Assembly: GCA_011009095.1 (NCBI GenBank) | Contig: VTPC01091038.1 | Span: forward strand, 225,473-289,472 | DNA from: Ignelater luminosus | Lineage: Eukaryota > Arthropoda > Insecta > Coleoptera > Elateridae | Direction of reading: 5' to 3' | Length of the DNA stretch: 64,000 bases | Notes under the pieces: generated by a model | What the model was told of the DNA's origin: nothing | The model's input: only the letters and a program-made list of their open reading frames with translations | Databases searched by the model: none | Program-made: the position numbers and the translations under genes | Shown: in pieces, positions 1 to 11,570 of the stretch | Layout: every line of letters begins with the position of its first letter | Position numbering within the stretch: position 1 is the first letter of the stretch

Positions 1-1903
1 AGTAGAGCGTCTGTTATACGAAATACGAAATCAGGGACAATTTTTTAGTATGAATTTACAATTTTCTTAGAAATTACATTCATGTGGAGGGAATGAATTA
101 CTTCAAGTTTATAACCAGTAATGCGTGATGTTCCCCATGACTCGAGATTGGGACCAATCTTATTTATTATGTATGTTCGTGGCTTAAATTTATTTGCCGA
201 CAATATAGAACTGAAAACTGAAATGCAATGCTAATCAACATCTATATTTAATAGGATACAAATAACCCTGTTGGAAATGCGAGCGAAAAGAGTTTTTCTT
301 TTTTTTAGGGCAGAAACGCTTTGGAAAAACATTCCCTCGTATAAGGAGAAATGTTTACCTTCATTTGATTGTCATAATGTTGAATTACCTAATTCTAGTT
401 TCTCGCTGTTTACATCGCAGATTAAAATTCAGCAAGTTCCCATTCTCCGTTTGTAAATGCCACCCTCACAAATCTACTCGACTATATTGATATTACCACA
501 CTATGTAAATATAATTAAAGATTAGATACGCATGATTGCTTGAGGCTTGACAAATTAATTCTCTGCTTCCAGATGACTAAATTGATATGAGACCGTGCTA
601 ACATGTGAAACAATTAAAAATCGTCTTTTGTATTGCATGGCGCCTTGCATTGGAGAAAATTGCTTAGATGTGCGCATTTGTAAATTACCACGATACGTTC
701 GATGCATTCGTATGAAATATTTATCCCATGAAAGTTGCAATGCCTACGTAATTTATCATTAGTCAACTTTATTTATTAAAACTTTCTTTAGTATTTCCAC
801 AAAGTCGAATTCCAAAAAGAAATATTCATAATACTATTTCACTTTCAATATATTCAGGTATATTTTTCACAACTTTTTTATTTTATTCCGTTATATAACA
901 CTGCATCAGTATAATGATTTAATAAACTTTTCTCAAGCTCATCAGAAAAAACAGTAACAGGAAATGTAATATTTCATGAATAAGATGTGAATAAAGTATG
1001 TAAACAACAATGAATAATTGTTTTGTAGCAAAAACAAACACATGCATCAAATTTTTTATTATTAACTAACCAACATTAACATCATTCCCCCCATTAATGG
1101 CATAAATGTAGTTTCGTGGTTAATCCAATTTAGAAAAATGTCAGTTAACTGCATTTTTCACTAAACCAAGTCATGTCTCATATTTTCAATGGAAACTTTG
1201 TATTCATTATTGAACGTTTTTAAATACCAACTGAATTTCAAAGATAGGCAACACATATTACATTATACATAAGCACAGATGTCACCGCCGCCGGTGTGAG
1301 GAAAATTCAAGCCAAAAACTCAAAATATTACAGTAATGCGTTCATTAAAGTTTAATTTTATCCATTATTTTGAACAATTAGACTGTTTAGAAGACCAAAC
1401 AAAATGAAACGATCTCTTTATTTTTTTCAATAAACAGATTCCTTTAGAATACCTCACTAATTCTAATAATATTGTAAGTTGATATTTCATGAATAAAAAA
1501 AATTTAAATTTATTTCTCCTCTATAAATCTAATTTTAATGATTAAAAATCGTTCTGTTAGTTAACTCATTTTCCTCATTCTATTTATTATTGCTGATATT
1601 TCTAAATCAAGAAGCCCTTATTGTATGGACCCCTTTGGCCTTTTTCATCAAAAATATTAAATATCTGAATATTGAAAATTCTATTTTATATTTTTTTCAG
1701 CAAATATCATGGTATTTTAACCATCTAGTGACTTCAGTATGTACTAGTTTTTATTTTCTCTTTCAATATTTTTATTTCTTTCCTATATTATGTGAACATT
1801 TCAGTCTATGTATTATCAGTGCCTAACTAGATACTATGGTATTAACTTGTTACACATAAGACTTAAGATTTTCCCAAATAACATTTTTATTTTTTGCTTG
1901 CAG
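1..1903. other. Region upstream of the PIH1D1-like exon
   Basis: AT-rich sequence without a recognisable coding region. It ends in a polypyrimidine tract and a TTGCTTGCAG splice acceptor at 1903, so at least the right-hand part is intron of the PIH1D1-like gene. The N-terminal exon of about 50 residues expected from the family was not found here and may lie to the left of the window. The short open frames in this stretch have no family resemblance. Confidence 0.6.
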
Positions 1904-2703
1904 GTTTCTGCATAAAAACAAAAGAAATTGGAACTGAAACTAAGGTTTTCATCAACATTTGCCAAACAGATGCTATTCCACCTCCTCAAGATATTACAGA
2001 AGAAAAATTGATGGAAATATGGCAAGCATCCTCGGATGAGAATACACCAGATGAAGAGCTACAATTTAAGGTACCTATGAGTATTGGCGAAGTACGTTCA
2101 GAAAATGATAAAAAAGGCATTGAAGCAAAGGCTGTTGATGTGGCAATAAATCCAGCCTTTTTCTCCAAAGTCGAAAAAAGTCTTCTGTTCAGGAAATTCT
2201 TCATGGTTATTGTGTTTGAAGGATTGAGAAATAAATATCAACTTCATACAACAGATGATTGTATTTTATTGAAGAATAGAAAAGTATATGGGGAATTACA
2301 GTTACACAGAATTCAACAGCGAGAGATTGATCAGAAAATGGGTAAACATGAGGAAGCTGGCAAGTCTGTTTTAGACGAATTAAAAGGAAATTTTGAAGGA
2401 GTTAGAACAAAACCAAAAATTGAAACCATTTCAAGTGTAACTTACGATGAAAATGAAAATAAAATACCTGAATATAGATTGTTTAAGAAAGTTGGAGAAC
2501 CAAATTTTCTTATTGGGGAATTTAAACTGCCTAATGTGTTGGATTCTAAAGAATTGACTTTAGATATTGGTGAAGATAGGATTATATTAGAATCTAAGAA
2601 GAGATGTTACTTCTTAGATATTTTTATTCCATGCAACATTATACAAGATGATGTGGCGTCGACTTTTAATAAAAGTTCAAAGGTAAAAGTGTTTTGTAAA
2701 TAA
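1904..2703 (+). CDS. PIH1D1: PIH1 domain-containing protein 1 (R2TP subunit), 3' coding exon
   Basis: Family knowledge: PIH1D1/Nop17 bridges the R2TP co-chaperone (RUVBL1/2, RPAP3) and HSP90 to clients in box C/D snoRNP, PIKK and RNA polymerase assembly. Seen: after the acceptor the frame reads GFCIKT, then KVFINIC and IPPP, the start of the PIH1 N domain. It continues through VPMSIGE, DVAINPAFF and EGLRNKYQL. The two lysines flanking the first loop (CIK and TKVF) match those that bind acidic phospho-motifs in human PIH1D1, with a slightly longer spacing. A charged linker (about residues 140-175 of the exon) leads to a CS-like C-terminal domain (EYRLFKKVGEPNFLIGEF to CYFLDIFIP). The exon encodes about 266 residues and ends in TAA. 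The first codon is split across the intron, and the start codon lies in an exon not seen. No frameshift is present. Confidence in the family is high. Confidence 0.9.
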
Positions 2704-2704
2704 A
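2699..2704 (+). terminator. AATAAA poly(A) signal overlapping the stop codon
   Basis: AATAAA is formed by the last lysine codon, the TAA stop and the next base of the PIH1D1-like gene, and a T-rich tract follows. If it is used, the 3' UTR would be only about 10-30 nt. No AATAAA lies in the next 100 bases. Confidence 0.55.
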
Positions 2705-3167
2705 ATTTTTTTATTGAATATTTACAATTTTAATTCTATATAAATTGCAATCTATAAAGTTTTCTAATTTATATATATAAATCGTTTTAACCTTGAAAAA
2801 ACAATGAAGTCCACTACAAATCATAGAATGAATACACGATTTCAGAGGCATACCTAAATTGTTTTGTGGCCCTAAAAGCACACCAGGGTAAAAAATTGTA
2901 AATCAAAAATAGAAGCAGGTAACATGTTACATTTTTATTCAACTTAAAATACAAAATTGGACTTTGGGTTCCCACATCTAGTTATAAATGTATGCTTTAT
3001 GAGTCCATCATATGGAAAAATTGCTGACCAGACACCTATGCATCAACTCTTCACTTCATTGCATTCAACCCTCGAAATTAACTTGTGGATATTGGTTGAC
3101 ATTATGCTGCTAATTAATACTGATGATATCAGGTCACAGTGATGTTGCCACTAGTATCATGCACAGA

Positions 3168-3275
3168 TAGTCATTTTTCACTTTTTTGTCACTTTTAGTC
3201 ACTAACCTATGGATGTAGTCACTTTTAATACTTTTTTGTGGGTTATAATCACTTTTTCATACTTTTTTCATAGAA
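3168..3275 (+). repeat. Cluster of TCACTTTT-type short direct repeats
   Basis: About six imperfect copies of TCACTTTT/TCATTTTT occur in roughly 100 bases, several preceded by AG or TAG. Short motif clusters of this kind are common near DNA transposon ends, but no terminal inverted repeat was identified beside it. Confidence 0.5.
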
Positions 3276-3820
3276 GTTGAGAATTTATTTGCATTATTTG
3301 TATCTTGTTTCATTGTTAAAATTCCTGCTCATTCGCCATAAGTTCGTAATAAAAAGTAATCTATTTATCTTGCTCTAATAATATAAATTGCAATGTACGA
3401 TTGACAATCTATTGTCGGATAACAAAAAAAGTGTGATATAAGTGTAACAAATGTGAGTGAGATAGCTTGTTGCTTATCTGTAACTGTAAGCTGAGTAAAT
3501 TCTATCTTGCACCGTAACCTCAAGTTTCTGAGATTTTTCAAGAACTGGTAGAAAATAAGGAAAAAGAATTGATAACATATATGGATATTAGGACCAAAGT
3601 AGAAAAGAGAAACAGTGAAATAATAAGTTTTTTAAAAAAATTAAAGTAAGTAAAACGCAATATTATAATCACTATTTAAGCTAAAACTACAAGCTCAGTA
3701 GAATCTTGAACCTCAGCTATGCCTCAGTTCAGAAACATCTCCCTTAATTGCAAACATACACTTATGAATCGAGTTAAAAAACTCTTTTAATGCTCATTAT
3801 TAGGGATAATCTCTTGTGAT

Positions 3821-4146
3821 TAGGGGTAGCATGGCCCGAAATTTCCAGGCCCGGCCCGACTAGAGATAAACCTAACGTGGCCTGAAAAAACCCGGCATCC
3901 TTATGGGCCTGCAGTACCTTGTTGATGATGGTCAAGGGTTTGCCATTAGACAGTGCTTCCCCTTAAATTGGGATCTCCATTTATAAGACGTAAAGAATTC
4001 AGGGAAGAGAGAAAAACACTTGCATCAGTAGCATCACTTTCATCAAATATTTGTTTGTATGGGTTGAAACCCCATTTATATAGTAAATTTAAATTGTTCT
4101 GCCAATTGGATGTAAGGCTATAAAAAACTTCTTTTTGTGCATGCAC
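3821..4146. mobile_element. Possible hAT-like element end
   Basis: The block starts with TAGGGGTAGCATGGCCCG, which resembles hAT-type termini, and is followed by several GGCCCG/GGCCTG motifs that could be subterminal repeats. A 66-codon minus-strand open frame (3946-4146) follows and is not recognisable as transposase. No matching right end was found. The identification is weak and rests on the look of the terminus. Confidence 0.25.
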
Positions 4147-4192
4147 TAAGCTGTTTGCTGTGTGGCCTGTAACTCCACTTCAATATGACTAA

Positions 4193-5951
4193 AGGCCCAT
4201 TTACAACTACTTCGACAGCGGTGTACTTTAGAGTCCAATTCTGAATTGTGCCGATGCTCAATTTTCACTATTTACAATTACAACTTCGAGAATGAATTTC
4301 TGTGCAATGCCATCTCTTAGAATATTAATACAAATACAGTTTTAATTCGCTAGCTTTCGTTATTACCGGCATAACATTTTGATATTATTTAAATTATGTT
4401 TATGTAGAATTAGATCTACCCAGTATCTTCTTGCTTTGTGTTGGTTGCGTTTTATATTACCACTCTGATATTGTCTCTTTAACACCAATACACAAGCTAA
4501 ATTACCTAATAAGGTAACTAACATCCATAATTATATGTAAAACCTTCAAAAAGCATTTAAAACACTTCAAAAAAAATCTCAATTTCACATTTATGTGGAG
4601 TTGTAATAACTAAATATTTTTGTTTTCATTTTAATTGCAAAATTGATTTTCAAGTTCGCAGATTTTTATAAATAAAAAACGTAATAAAAACCAATTTCCC
4701 GATTTTTTGGGTTATAGCAGAATTACAATCAAAAACAGGCAGATAAAAACAATCCCAGTTTTAAATAAGGCAAACTGCGCATATCGTCACCCTAATGAGA
4801 AAACCTTGTAAATCTAATTTTTGACAAAATTGAGATTTTGGTATCATTTGATAGAGAAAAAAATAATGTATCTACTAAGAAAACCTTGTAAATCCATCCA
4901 TTCCTTATTCTTAAATGAGAAAATCTCGTAAATCCACTGACGCATTTGTTGATAGTTGTATTGTAGTGGTGTTTGTTTATTATAGTGTTTTGTGTTTTAA
5001 AATCAAGAATTTAGAGCCTCAAAGTAAGTTTATTATCTATTATTCATTTTAGGCCACCGTTTTTGTCATTATAAAATAGAACTGGCAAAATGCTCAAGAG
5101 AAGTGGCCAATATAATCTAACATTTTAATAAGACGTTTTGCGTTTACAAAAGTTTATTCAAATTATGTGTATTATGGTTATTTCATTCAGTGTTCATTAT
5201 TTTTGTTTTTTAAGTAATGTCTTCCCTGGTTCGATATAATTCTGAAAAATCGTATAACCTAATTTACCTTGAAAAGCATCAGAAACTCAGCAATCATATT
5301 TTTGTATTGGTTATTCTTTATTTATTATTATTTAAAGAAGCGCGAGATTATCTTATGAGTATGTAAGAAAATGTTCCTGAACACTCTGTGTTGGAGAGTG
5401 GTCCGTTCCTTCGCGGAAGAAAGGTGAAACAAATAAAACTAATTTGGAGCAAGAGAATTTACAGCAAGAAACAAAACTTAAAAAAGCCAGAATGAAACTG
5501 TTTAAGGAACGAAAAGAAGTAATATATTAAATTAATTAGACATGGAAAACCTCTTAAATCCGTGTATTTGTTTAAAACAAACAAAAAAAAACAAAAAATA
5601 AAATTAGAACTCAATAGAAGCCAGTATTGTATCTAATAAGTTCATGTTTACAAGAATTATTCGGAACGCACTATTTTCTTACCAAGTTTTTTGGCTCTCC
5701 TGTAAAATTTGCTTTAGTGGATTTACAAGGTTTTCTCATTAGGGTGACGATATGTCAAAGCTGAATTTAATTGAAACTTGAGGTGATGATTTGCAGTTTG
5801 CATGCTTCAACTTCAACTTCGAAGTCAAAGTTTAGCCAAGTCGACAGAGGATTTTTAATGTAAACATCTACCGGTGGTGCCATACACTTAACACAAAATT
5901 TAGACTTCGCAGTTGAAGTGTGCCATTAGTGAATTGGTTGTAAATGGGCCT
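4193..5951. mobile_element. PIF/Harbinger-type non-autonomous element, TAA target duplication
   Basis: The left end AGGCCCATTTACAAC is repeated as an exact inverted copy at the right end (GTTGTAAATGGGCCT, ending at 5951). Both ends are flanked by TAA in direct orientation (4190-4192 and 5952-5954), the 3-bp target duplication typical of PIF/Harbinger elements. Beyond about 15 bp the inverted arms continue only as weak similarity. No transposase frame is present, so the copy is non-autonomous. A second inverted-repeat element is nested inside it. The superfamily call rests on duplication length and GGCCC-type termini. Confidence 0.65.
4785..5749. mobile_element. Nested inverted-repeat element with repeated subterminal motif
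   Basis: The left end CGTCACCCTAATGAGAAAAC, continuing through CCTTGTAAATC, is repeated as a perfect inverted copy of about 31 bp at the right end. ATAT flanks both sides (4781-4784 and 5750-5753). The motif GAGAAAACCTTGTAAATCC recurs in degenerate direct form near 4876, 4917 and 5543, like subterminal transposase-binding repeats. Around 5440-5530 a short lysine- and glutamate-rich coding-like stretch (LQQETKLKKARMKLFKERKE) is of unknown origin. No transposase is recognised and the superfamily is undetermined. Confidence 0.6.
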
Positions 5952-5954
5952 TAA

Positions 5955-7225
5955 CACTTGCAGTAATAGACTCTTCTTTAGGAGATAGCATTCTTTCTTT
6001 GCCTGTTGCACAATCTTGTATGAAGGAAATTTAATTTTATTTTAAATCTTACAAATACTGATGTCGTGAGAGTTTTGCTTCAACAATCATTGACAGGGCC
6101 TCTTGTGACTTCAAAAAATGTAATTGTTTTTTAATACTTTTGAAATCAGTTCCTCTCATATGAGTGACTAAGTCCATTCAAGTCATTCTTACGATGCTTA
6201 GTTGCGATCCTATAATAATGAAGATTCTATTTCAGAAAACATGAACAGGGTTAGAAATTACTCCTTCCAAAATAGAAATTACATTTTCCAAAATTAAGGT
6301 TTTATTTTCTGAAAATAAAGTTACTTTTTCTGAAGTTGAAGTTGAAAAGGTATAGAATTATTTATCATTTTAGTTTTGAGTTTTCATTTTTTCCCTCAAA
6401 ATAAATGCTGCTTGTGTTTTAATTAATTTTACATTAATTTCCTACTTTGAAACATCTTGTTATATGCATGACAACCTGATATTCAATTTATCAAGAAGAG
6501 GTTGGCTAATTCTAACCTGTTGCCGCATTTGTAGTCACAGCCTGCTCTGAATCATTACACTGATTAACCGAGTTTTTGGTTCTTAAACAAAACTAGGCAA
6601 TCCTTATGTAACTTTTCATTCTGAATTCAAATCTGCTTTCAGATTTTTTTCTATCACATGTAGTTTTTATATATTAGTGATAAGAAGTTTTGGAAATGAG
6701 GTAATTGCATTCCTCATATATTAGAAAGCTATTAACATGCCATCAACAGGTATGTCACTCTGATAAATATTTGTAAATATTATTTCAACTTTCCATAAGC
6801 GAGATCACTTGTGTATGAACCTGTTCAGTGTTAGTACTGTTTTGTGGAGTGAGTGAAGTTTTATAAAGTTGCATTATCACTGCTTAACAATAGTTATTTA
6901 CGTTACAAGGCAGAAACTGACTCATTACAGTATGAGGCGACGAAGGAGCTGAGGCTGGAATTTCTAAACGAGTACTGTAATGACAGTTCATGGCCATGTA
7001 TCGTACAATGTTTTATTTCATTTTGTCTAAAAGTATTGTGGAAGATATTTAAAAAAAGTAATTTGCTAAAAATATCAGATAGCAGTAGCTTGAAACCAGA
7101 TAGAATGTACTTATAGAAGTTTGTTTTTATTAGTTTCTGTAGCTACTGCGTCACTATCCATTGACATTTCTTGCTACTACTTCCTCATATGCGAAGTCTT
7201 TATTGTCAAAAGTATTTACTGGAAG
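5955..7225. other. Intergenic, nothing recognised
   Basis: AT-rich sequence. An 87-codon frame at 6853-7116 has no recognisable domain and is probably chance. Nothing else is supportable before the gypsy remnant begins. Confidence 0.5.
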
Positions 7226-7510
7226 TCAACATAAACCATCAACTTTTCCAAATTGCTTTGTAGACACATGCTTGAGCTCAAAAGAATAATGCATCAGTAG
7301 TAGACTGCATCTCTGTAGTCTATTAGCAGCAGTTTGCATAATACCTTTTTTAGAACCAAATATATCCTTAAGAGGTTTGCAATCTATTTGCCATATGAAT
7401 TTTCTTCCCCATAGAAATTTATGAAATTTTTTTATCACATATATGCCTTCATGTTCTATTTGTGAACAGGCTTGTTTTGGACTCAAATGCCATAGGTTTC
7501 TCTTGTCCAT
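7226..7510 (-). pseudogene. Gypsy pol fragment: RNase H domain
   Basis: The frame reads SPKQACSQIEHEG, then IYVIKKFHKFLWGRKFI, then DCKPLKDIFGSKKG and a NRLQRCSLLL segment followed by HVSTKQFGKVDGL. This is the usual sequence of Ty3/gypsy RNase H, in which the IEHE glutamate and the DCKPL aspartate are active-site residues. The frame stops at 7226 and is separated from the RT piece by out-of-frame sequence. Confidence 0.75.
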
Positions 7511-7782
7511 CAGGAGATTGATAAAACAAACTTATACCAATGCCAACAGAACTTGCATCCACAGCTACAATAAAAGGTAAATCTGGCCTGTAGTGAGTTA
7601 AAACTTTATCTTCTGTAAGTAATTCTTTAAGCTTGTTAAATGCTTCTTGATATTCTTTCGATCAGATAAACATAACATCTTTTCTATGTAATTTATTGAG
7701 TGGAATACAAATGTCGCTGTGATTTTTCAAGAATTTATGATAATAATATGCTAACCCCAAAAAAGCTTCAAGTTCTGCTAAG

Positions 7783-8272
7783 TTACTGTGGTGGCATTAG
7801 TTTAATGGCATCTAATTTTTTACTTGATGCTTGCAAGCCATCTTTATCAATAACATGCCCCAGATATTCAACTTTGTCTTGTAAAAATTTACATTTTGCT
7901 TCATTCAATTTCAGATCTGCATTTTGCAGCTTTTCAAACACAATTTCTAATTTCCTTAGGTGTTCTTCAATTGAATGTGAAATTACTATTGTCATCGAAA
8001 TAATTTGCTACTCCTTGAATTCCTCTACATGCATTTTCCATTCTCTCTTGATAAATCATGACAGCATTATTAACACTAAATGGAGTACTAATTACTAGTA
8101 GCTGGCTAGTTTCTTCATCCAGAGGAATCAAATGGAACGCATCAGATATGTCTAGAACAGAGAAAACTTGACTGCCATTTAACTCTGCAAAGATTTCATC
8201 TATTATAGGCAAGTTGTATTGATAACGTTCTAAATTGTCATTCAAATCAGTGGAGAAACAAACAAAAAACAA
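7783..8272 (-). pseudogene. Gypsy pol fragment: reverse transcriptase
   Basis: Two overlapping frames carry RT. The upstream one (8272-7967) has SVLDISDAFHLIPLDEETSQ and ends near GVANYFDDN, where YFDD is the catalytic box. The downstream one (7995-7783) has HLRKLEIVFEKLQNADLKLN, then CKFLQDKVEYLGHVIDKDG, the RT thumb region. The overlap shows a frameshift just after the YFDD box, so no functional RT can be made. Confidence 0.8.
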
Positions 8273-8489
8273 CTAATCCCTTCAGCAAATAAAGGTTTGT
8301 ACTTATTTATTAAATTTCTTAATGCTGTTTGGTATTTATCTTGAACTTCACTCACAGCTTTACATTCCATAATATTGATCTGGAGAGGTTTTAACTAATT
8401 TCTCCTCATGAGATTTCTAGACTGCTGAATATTTGCAAAAATTATTGGCAACGTTGCTGTAATATTATTGTATGAGACAGTAACCTAGA

Positions 8490-8660
8490 CTTTACCCAGT
8501 GTAGGAATGTCATGGCTCGAATAACTTCTCAACTTAATATTAGTATTTTTAATTGGAAATTTAACTGCTTGAATCCATGTCATTTTGCTGAGGATTGACA
8601 GCCCCATACCGGTATCCAAGTTGAGTTCAGTAGGATCATTTTGACCATTTAGAAACAATT
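8490..8660 (-). pseudogene. Gypsy aspartic protease fragment
   Basis: On the minus strand the stretch encodes ELNLDTGMGLSILSKMTW followed by VKFPIKNTNIKLRSYSSHDI. The DTG at 8608-8616 is the aspartic protease active-site triplet, with the hydrophobic run after it as in retropepsins. It lies between the gag and RT pieces, as expected. No long open frame remains. Confidence 0.6.
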
Positions 8661-8968
8661 TGAATTTTAATAGGTGACTACAGTTCCTTGTTCCTTGGAA
8701 AATATCTTTAATTTAATTTCTTTTTACTGAATTATAAACTCTTACTTCTGATCTTGATCAGAATTGTTTTTGCTTGCAGCTTTCAAAACAGTGCAAATAT
8801 TTTGAAAGTTTTCTGAAATAAATGTGTACGTATTTCCATACTGTCAGCATTCATGACAAATGCAGTAATTAGGGCTTCTTCATAGAAAGTATTTGGAAAT
8901 TCGCATTTATCAGCTTGCTGCTTTAATCTTCAAGCAAATTCAGTCAAGGTTTCATTATTTTGGCACAT

Positions 8969-9214
8969 TTAAAAAAATTTGCATCTTTCAGCAACAGTAA
9001 TAATCCGTTGGAAATTTTCTGTCAGTTTACCGAGCAATTCCTTGATCTTAAAATCAGTAGACATTTCTGGTTTGCACATGTTCACAAGTGATTCCAACAC
9101 TGAACCAGATAAATTACTTATCAACACTGCAATTTTAGTTTTGGCTATTTTTAATACCGTGTCAAATTTTATTTGCCATACTTCCCACTTTGGTTTTCTC
9201 ATCGCCATTTTCAT
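8969..9214 (-). pseudogene. Gypsy gag-like fragment
   Basis: An 81-codon frame contains KIAVLISNLSGSVLESLVNM, then MSTDFKIKELLGKLTENF and a final VAERCKFF. The pattern resembles the insect gypsy gag segment that precedes a zinc knuckle. It sits directly upstream of the protease fragment on the same strand. The zinc knuckle itself is not seen. Confidence 0.5.
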
Positions 9215-11570
9215 ATATTGAGAATTTACACATAAATAGTTGAAGTTGTAATTAAATTATAAAAAGAACTTCTATTAATAAAAAGATAAATAATTGTTTA
9301 ATACTGAAAATATTCATTTCCCAAAACTTTATAGATTGCATGATTTACAATCGTAAAATAAAATGCCAACTTTGATTAATCAATGTTTATTTTCTTTTCA
9401 GATATTAACAATAACAATGCCTATAAAACTTGCATAAGATCTGCACGCGCTACATGTATTTAACAATATATTATTTTTTAAAATATAAAAACTCACTGGT
9501 GCGTCTTGCAGGTCAATTTTTTACGCGTTTATTCTTGTATAGACAGGTGTTTTTTTTGTAAGATTCTTTAATAAAATAAATACTAGAAGAAATTCTTTTC
9601 ATTTGAAATATATATATGTACAATATAATAATTAAAGCGTAATCGATAGTAATAATATTACAGAATAGATACATCACTGAGATTATAACAAAATAAAACA
9701 ATAACAAAATTATTTATTATGTTCTTACTTACTAAATAAAGAAACAATATCTTTTAGTAAAATATTGCATTAAATATCTTTCATGTCCCTTACAAGCTTT
9801 GACTGCTTAAAGATCACTACATCAATCAAATGTTTTTAAAAACTGCTAACTATTATTAGCTCAATGTAAATTTGTATATGATTGTAAATATTTAAATCGC
9901 TAGGAATATTAATTTTGAAAAACTGTCATAAATTCAAGCAAGGTACATGTCACTATTCCAAAATAAAAGTTGCTGTGTGTAAGAACAGTAAGATTTTTTG
10001 CACTTTATATTTTGGGAAAACACAACATAAGTGATTATTATGCGAAGTAACATAATAAGTTTGATTTACTTTCGACTGTTCTTGCACACAACAAATTTTA
10101 TTATTTCATCTATGCAGTCTAATTTATCTTGATATGGTGGTACTATGAATACTTATTGGTGTTAAACTTGATGTTTGAATATATTACTAGAAAGTCGCAC
10201 AATAAATTGTCTAATATTTATCATGACATTATTTCTTAAGTTTTTGATATGATCTCGGAAAATATCAAATTATTTCAATCAGTGTGACAATCTTATCATT
10301 AAAATTCAAATTGTGAGTGTTATAGCTTTGTTTTCTGTTATTAATCAGATATTACCTTGATGAGATTTCAAATTGTCTTATTTTTGTAAGCATAAAAGGT
10401 AACTAAAGAGAAGACTTTGCTATATTTTGTTTCATTAGTATTTTGCAGTGTTATTTTGAATATGGAATCTTCCTTCAAACTGATTAAAATGTTGAGCACG
10501 GTTACACCGATGAGAGAAGGCACCTTGTGTTCAAATTTGCTACGTTAGCAAATCACTGCAATCTTAAATGAAACAGAATTGAGCTTAACCATCAAACAAT
10601 TCATATAATTGTCAGCAGTTTTATTTCTTTCCAAATTAATATTGCTGGTTCTGATTATATTACAGATTTTTAGAGGATTATTACATTTTTACCAAAGAAT
10701 GCAGAAATAATATGATAAAATATACAAGGCAAGTACAAACAATTCAATTTTTTAAATTATGTTGGATAAAATTGGTAACCATGCTTGTCAAGGTGACAGC
10801 AACAGTTTTAAGAATTAGGTTACTGTCATTTAAGTTTGTTATTCATTCATAATAAAATGAAAGTTTATACTATTACTGATTGTGTTGGGTATTCACGTTG
10901 TTTTTTGCAGTATGACAAGTTATTATAGGTTATGTTTGAAAATTTTCACGAAGATTTTATTGCTTACATTCACATGGCTTTTTAGTATAATTTCTAACAG
11001 TTTTTACCATTTTTAATGCAAATGGATTATGGGCAAGCAATCTAATAAATTATTTTTGTTTTCTTTGGTGCTTTACATTTGTAATTCTACAATTCTAACA
11101 TAAGCAACATTGTCATTTGAACTTCAGATCACATGTCGAATTTTAAAGCTTGTATCTGTATCACGTAGCTACCAACAAAATGCTGTACTATCAAACATGA
11201 CACCAAAGATTCTTACTGCAAAAATATCGTGAATAACAAAAATAAATTGTTATTAATTTTCAGTGCTGTCAACATCTAATCAGTTTCAGTTTCTATTGTC
11301 AACTCAACAAAAAACATTTGTGCACACCCAAAATCTAAATAACAAGGTAAAGAGATTTTCAATTCACAGTAGAATTACATTTATATATAATATAATAACA
11401 CTGGTTACAAATTATAAGGTCTATAACTCCACAATAGACTTCATAACATAAATAATAAAAGTTACCACAAAAGATTATCATAAATTTTGGCAGTATTTTT
11501 AATTATTCAATTATAAGAATTGGTATTGCTTTTACAATTTAAACTAATTTGAAATAAATTCATTTTATTA
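9215..11570. other. Intergenic, nothing recognised
   Basis: Very AT-rich sequence with only short chance frames. No repeat termini, RNA gene or coding exon could be supported. The right edge is the 3' flank of the minus-strand phosphatase gene. Confidence 0.5.
11564..11569 (-). terminator. AATAAA poly(A) signal directly after the stop of the S1P phosphatase
   Basis: On the minus strand the TGA stop (11573-11571) is followed at once by TAATAAAATG, so the hexamer begins two bases after the stop. The 3' UTR would be a few tens of bases. Confidence 0.6.

Larger units (their letters stand above)
2705..4189. other. Intergenic, repeat-derived
   Basis: No host gene is recognised. The stretch holds a cluster of TCACTTTT motifs near 3168-3275 and a GGCCCG-rich patch at 3830-3930, annotated separately. 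The rest is AT-rich sequence without visible structure. Confidence 0.5.
7226..9214 (-). mobile_element. Decayed Ty3/gypsy-type LTR retrotransposon body
   Basis: Read on the minus strand the order is gag, aspartic protease, reverse transcriptase, RNase H, which is the Ty3/gypsy order as far as it goes. The frames are broken repeatedly. No integrase, LTR pair or primer-binding site was found at either side, so this is an internal fragment. The pol pieces look like the K02A2.6/mag-like gypsy polyproteins common in insects; that placement is inferred from general resemblance. Confidence 0.8.

Noticed and set aside
1590..1826. 78-codon frame proposed as the missing N-terminal PIH1D1 exon
   Set aside because: It is Phe/Tyr/Ile-rich, bears no resemblance to the family's N-terminus and has no suitable donor.
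7700..8098. 132-codon plus-strand frame
   Set aside because: It lies antisense to the gypsy RT fragments, which have clear motifs on the other strand.
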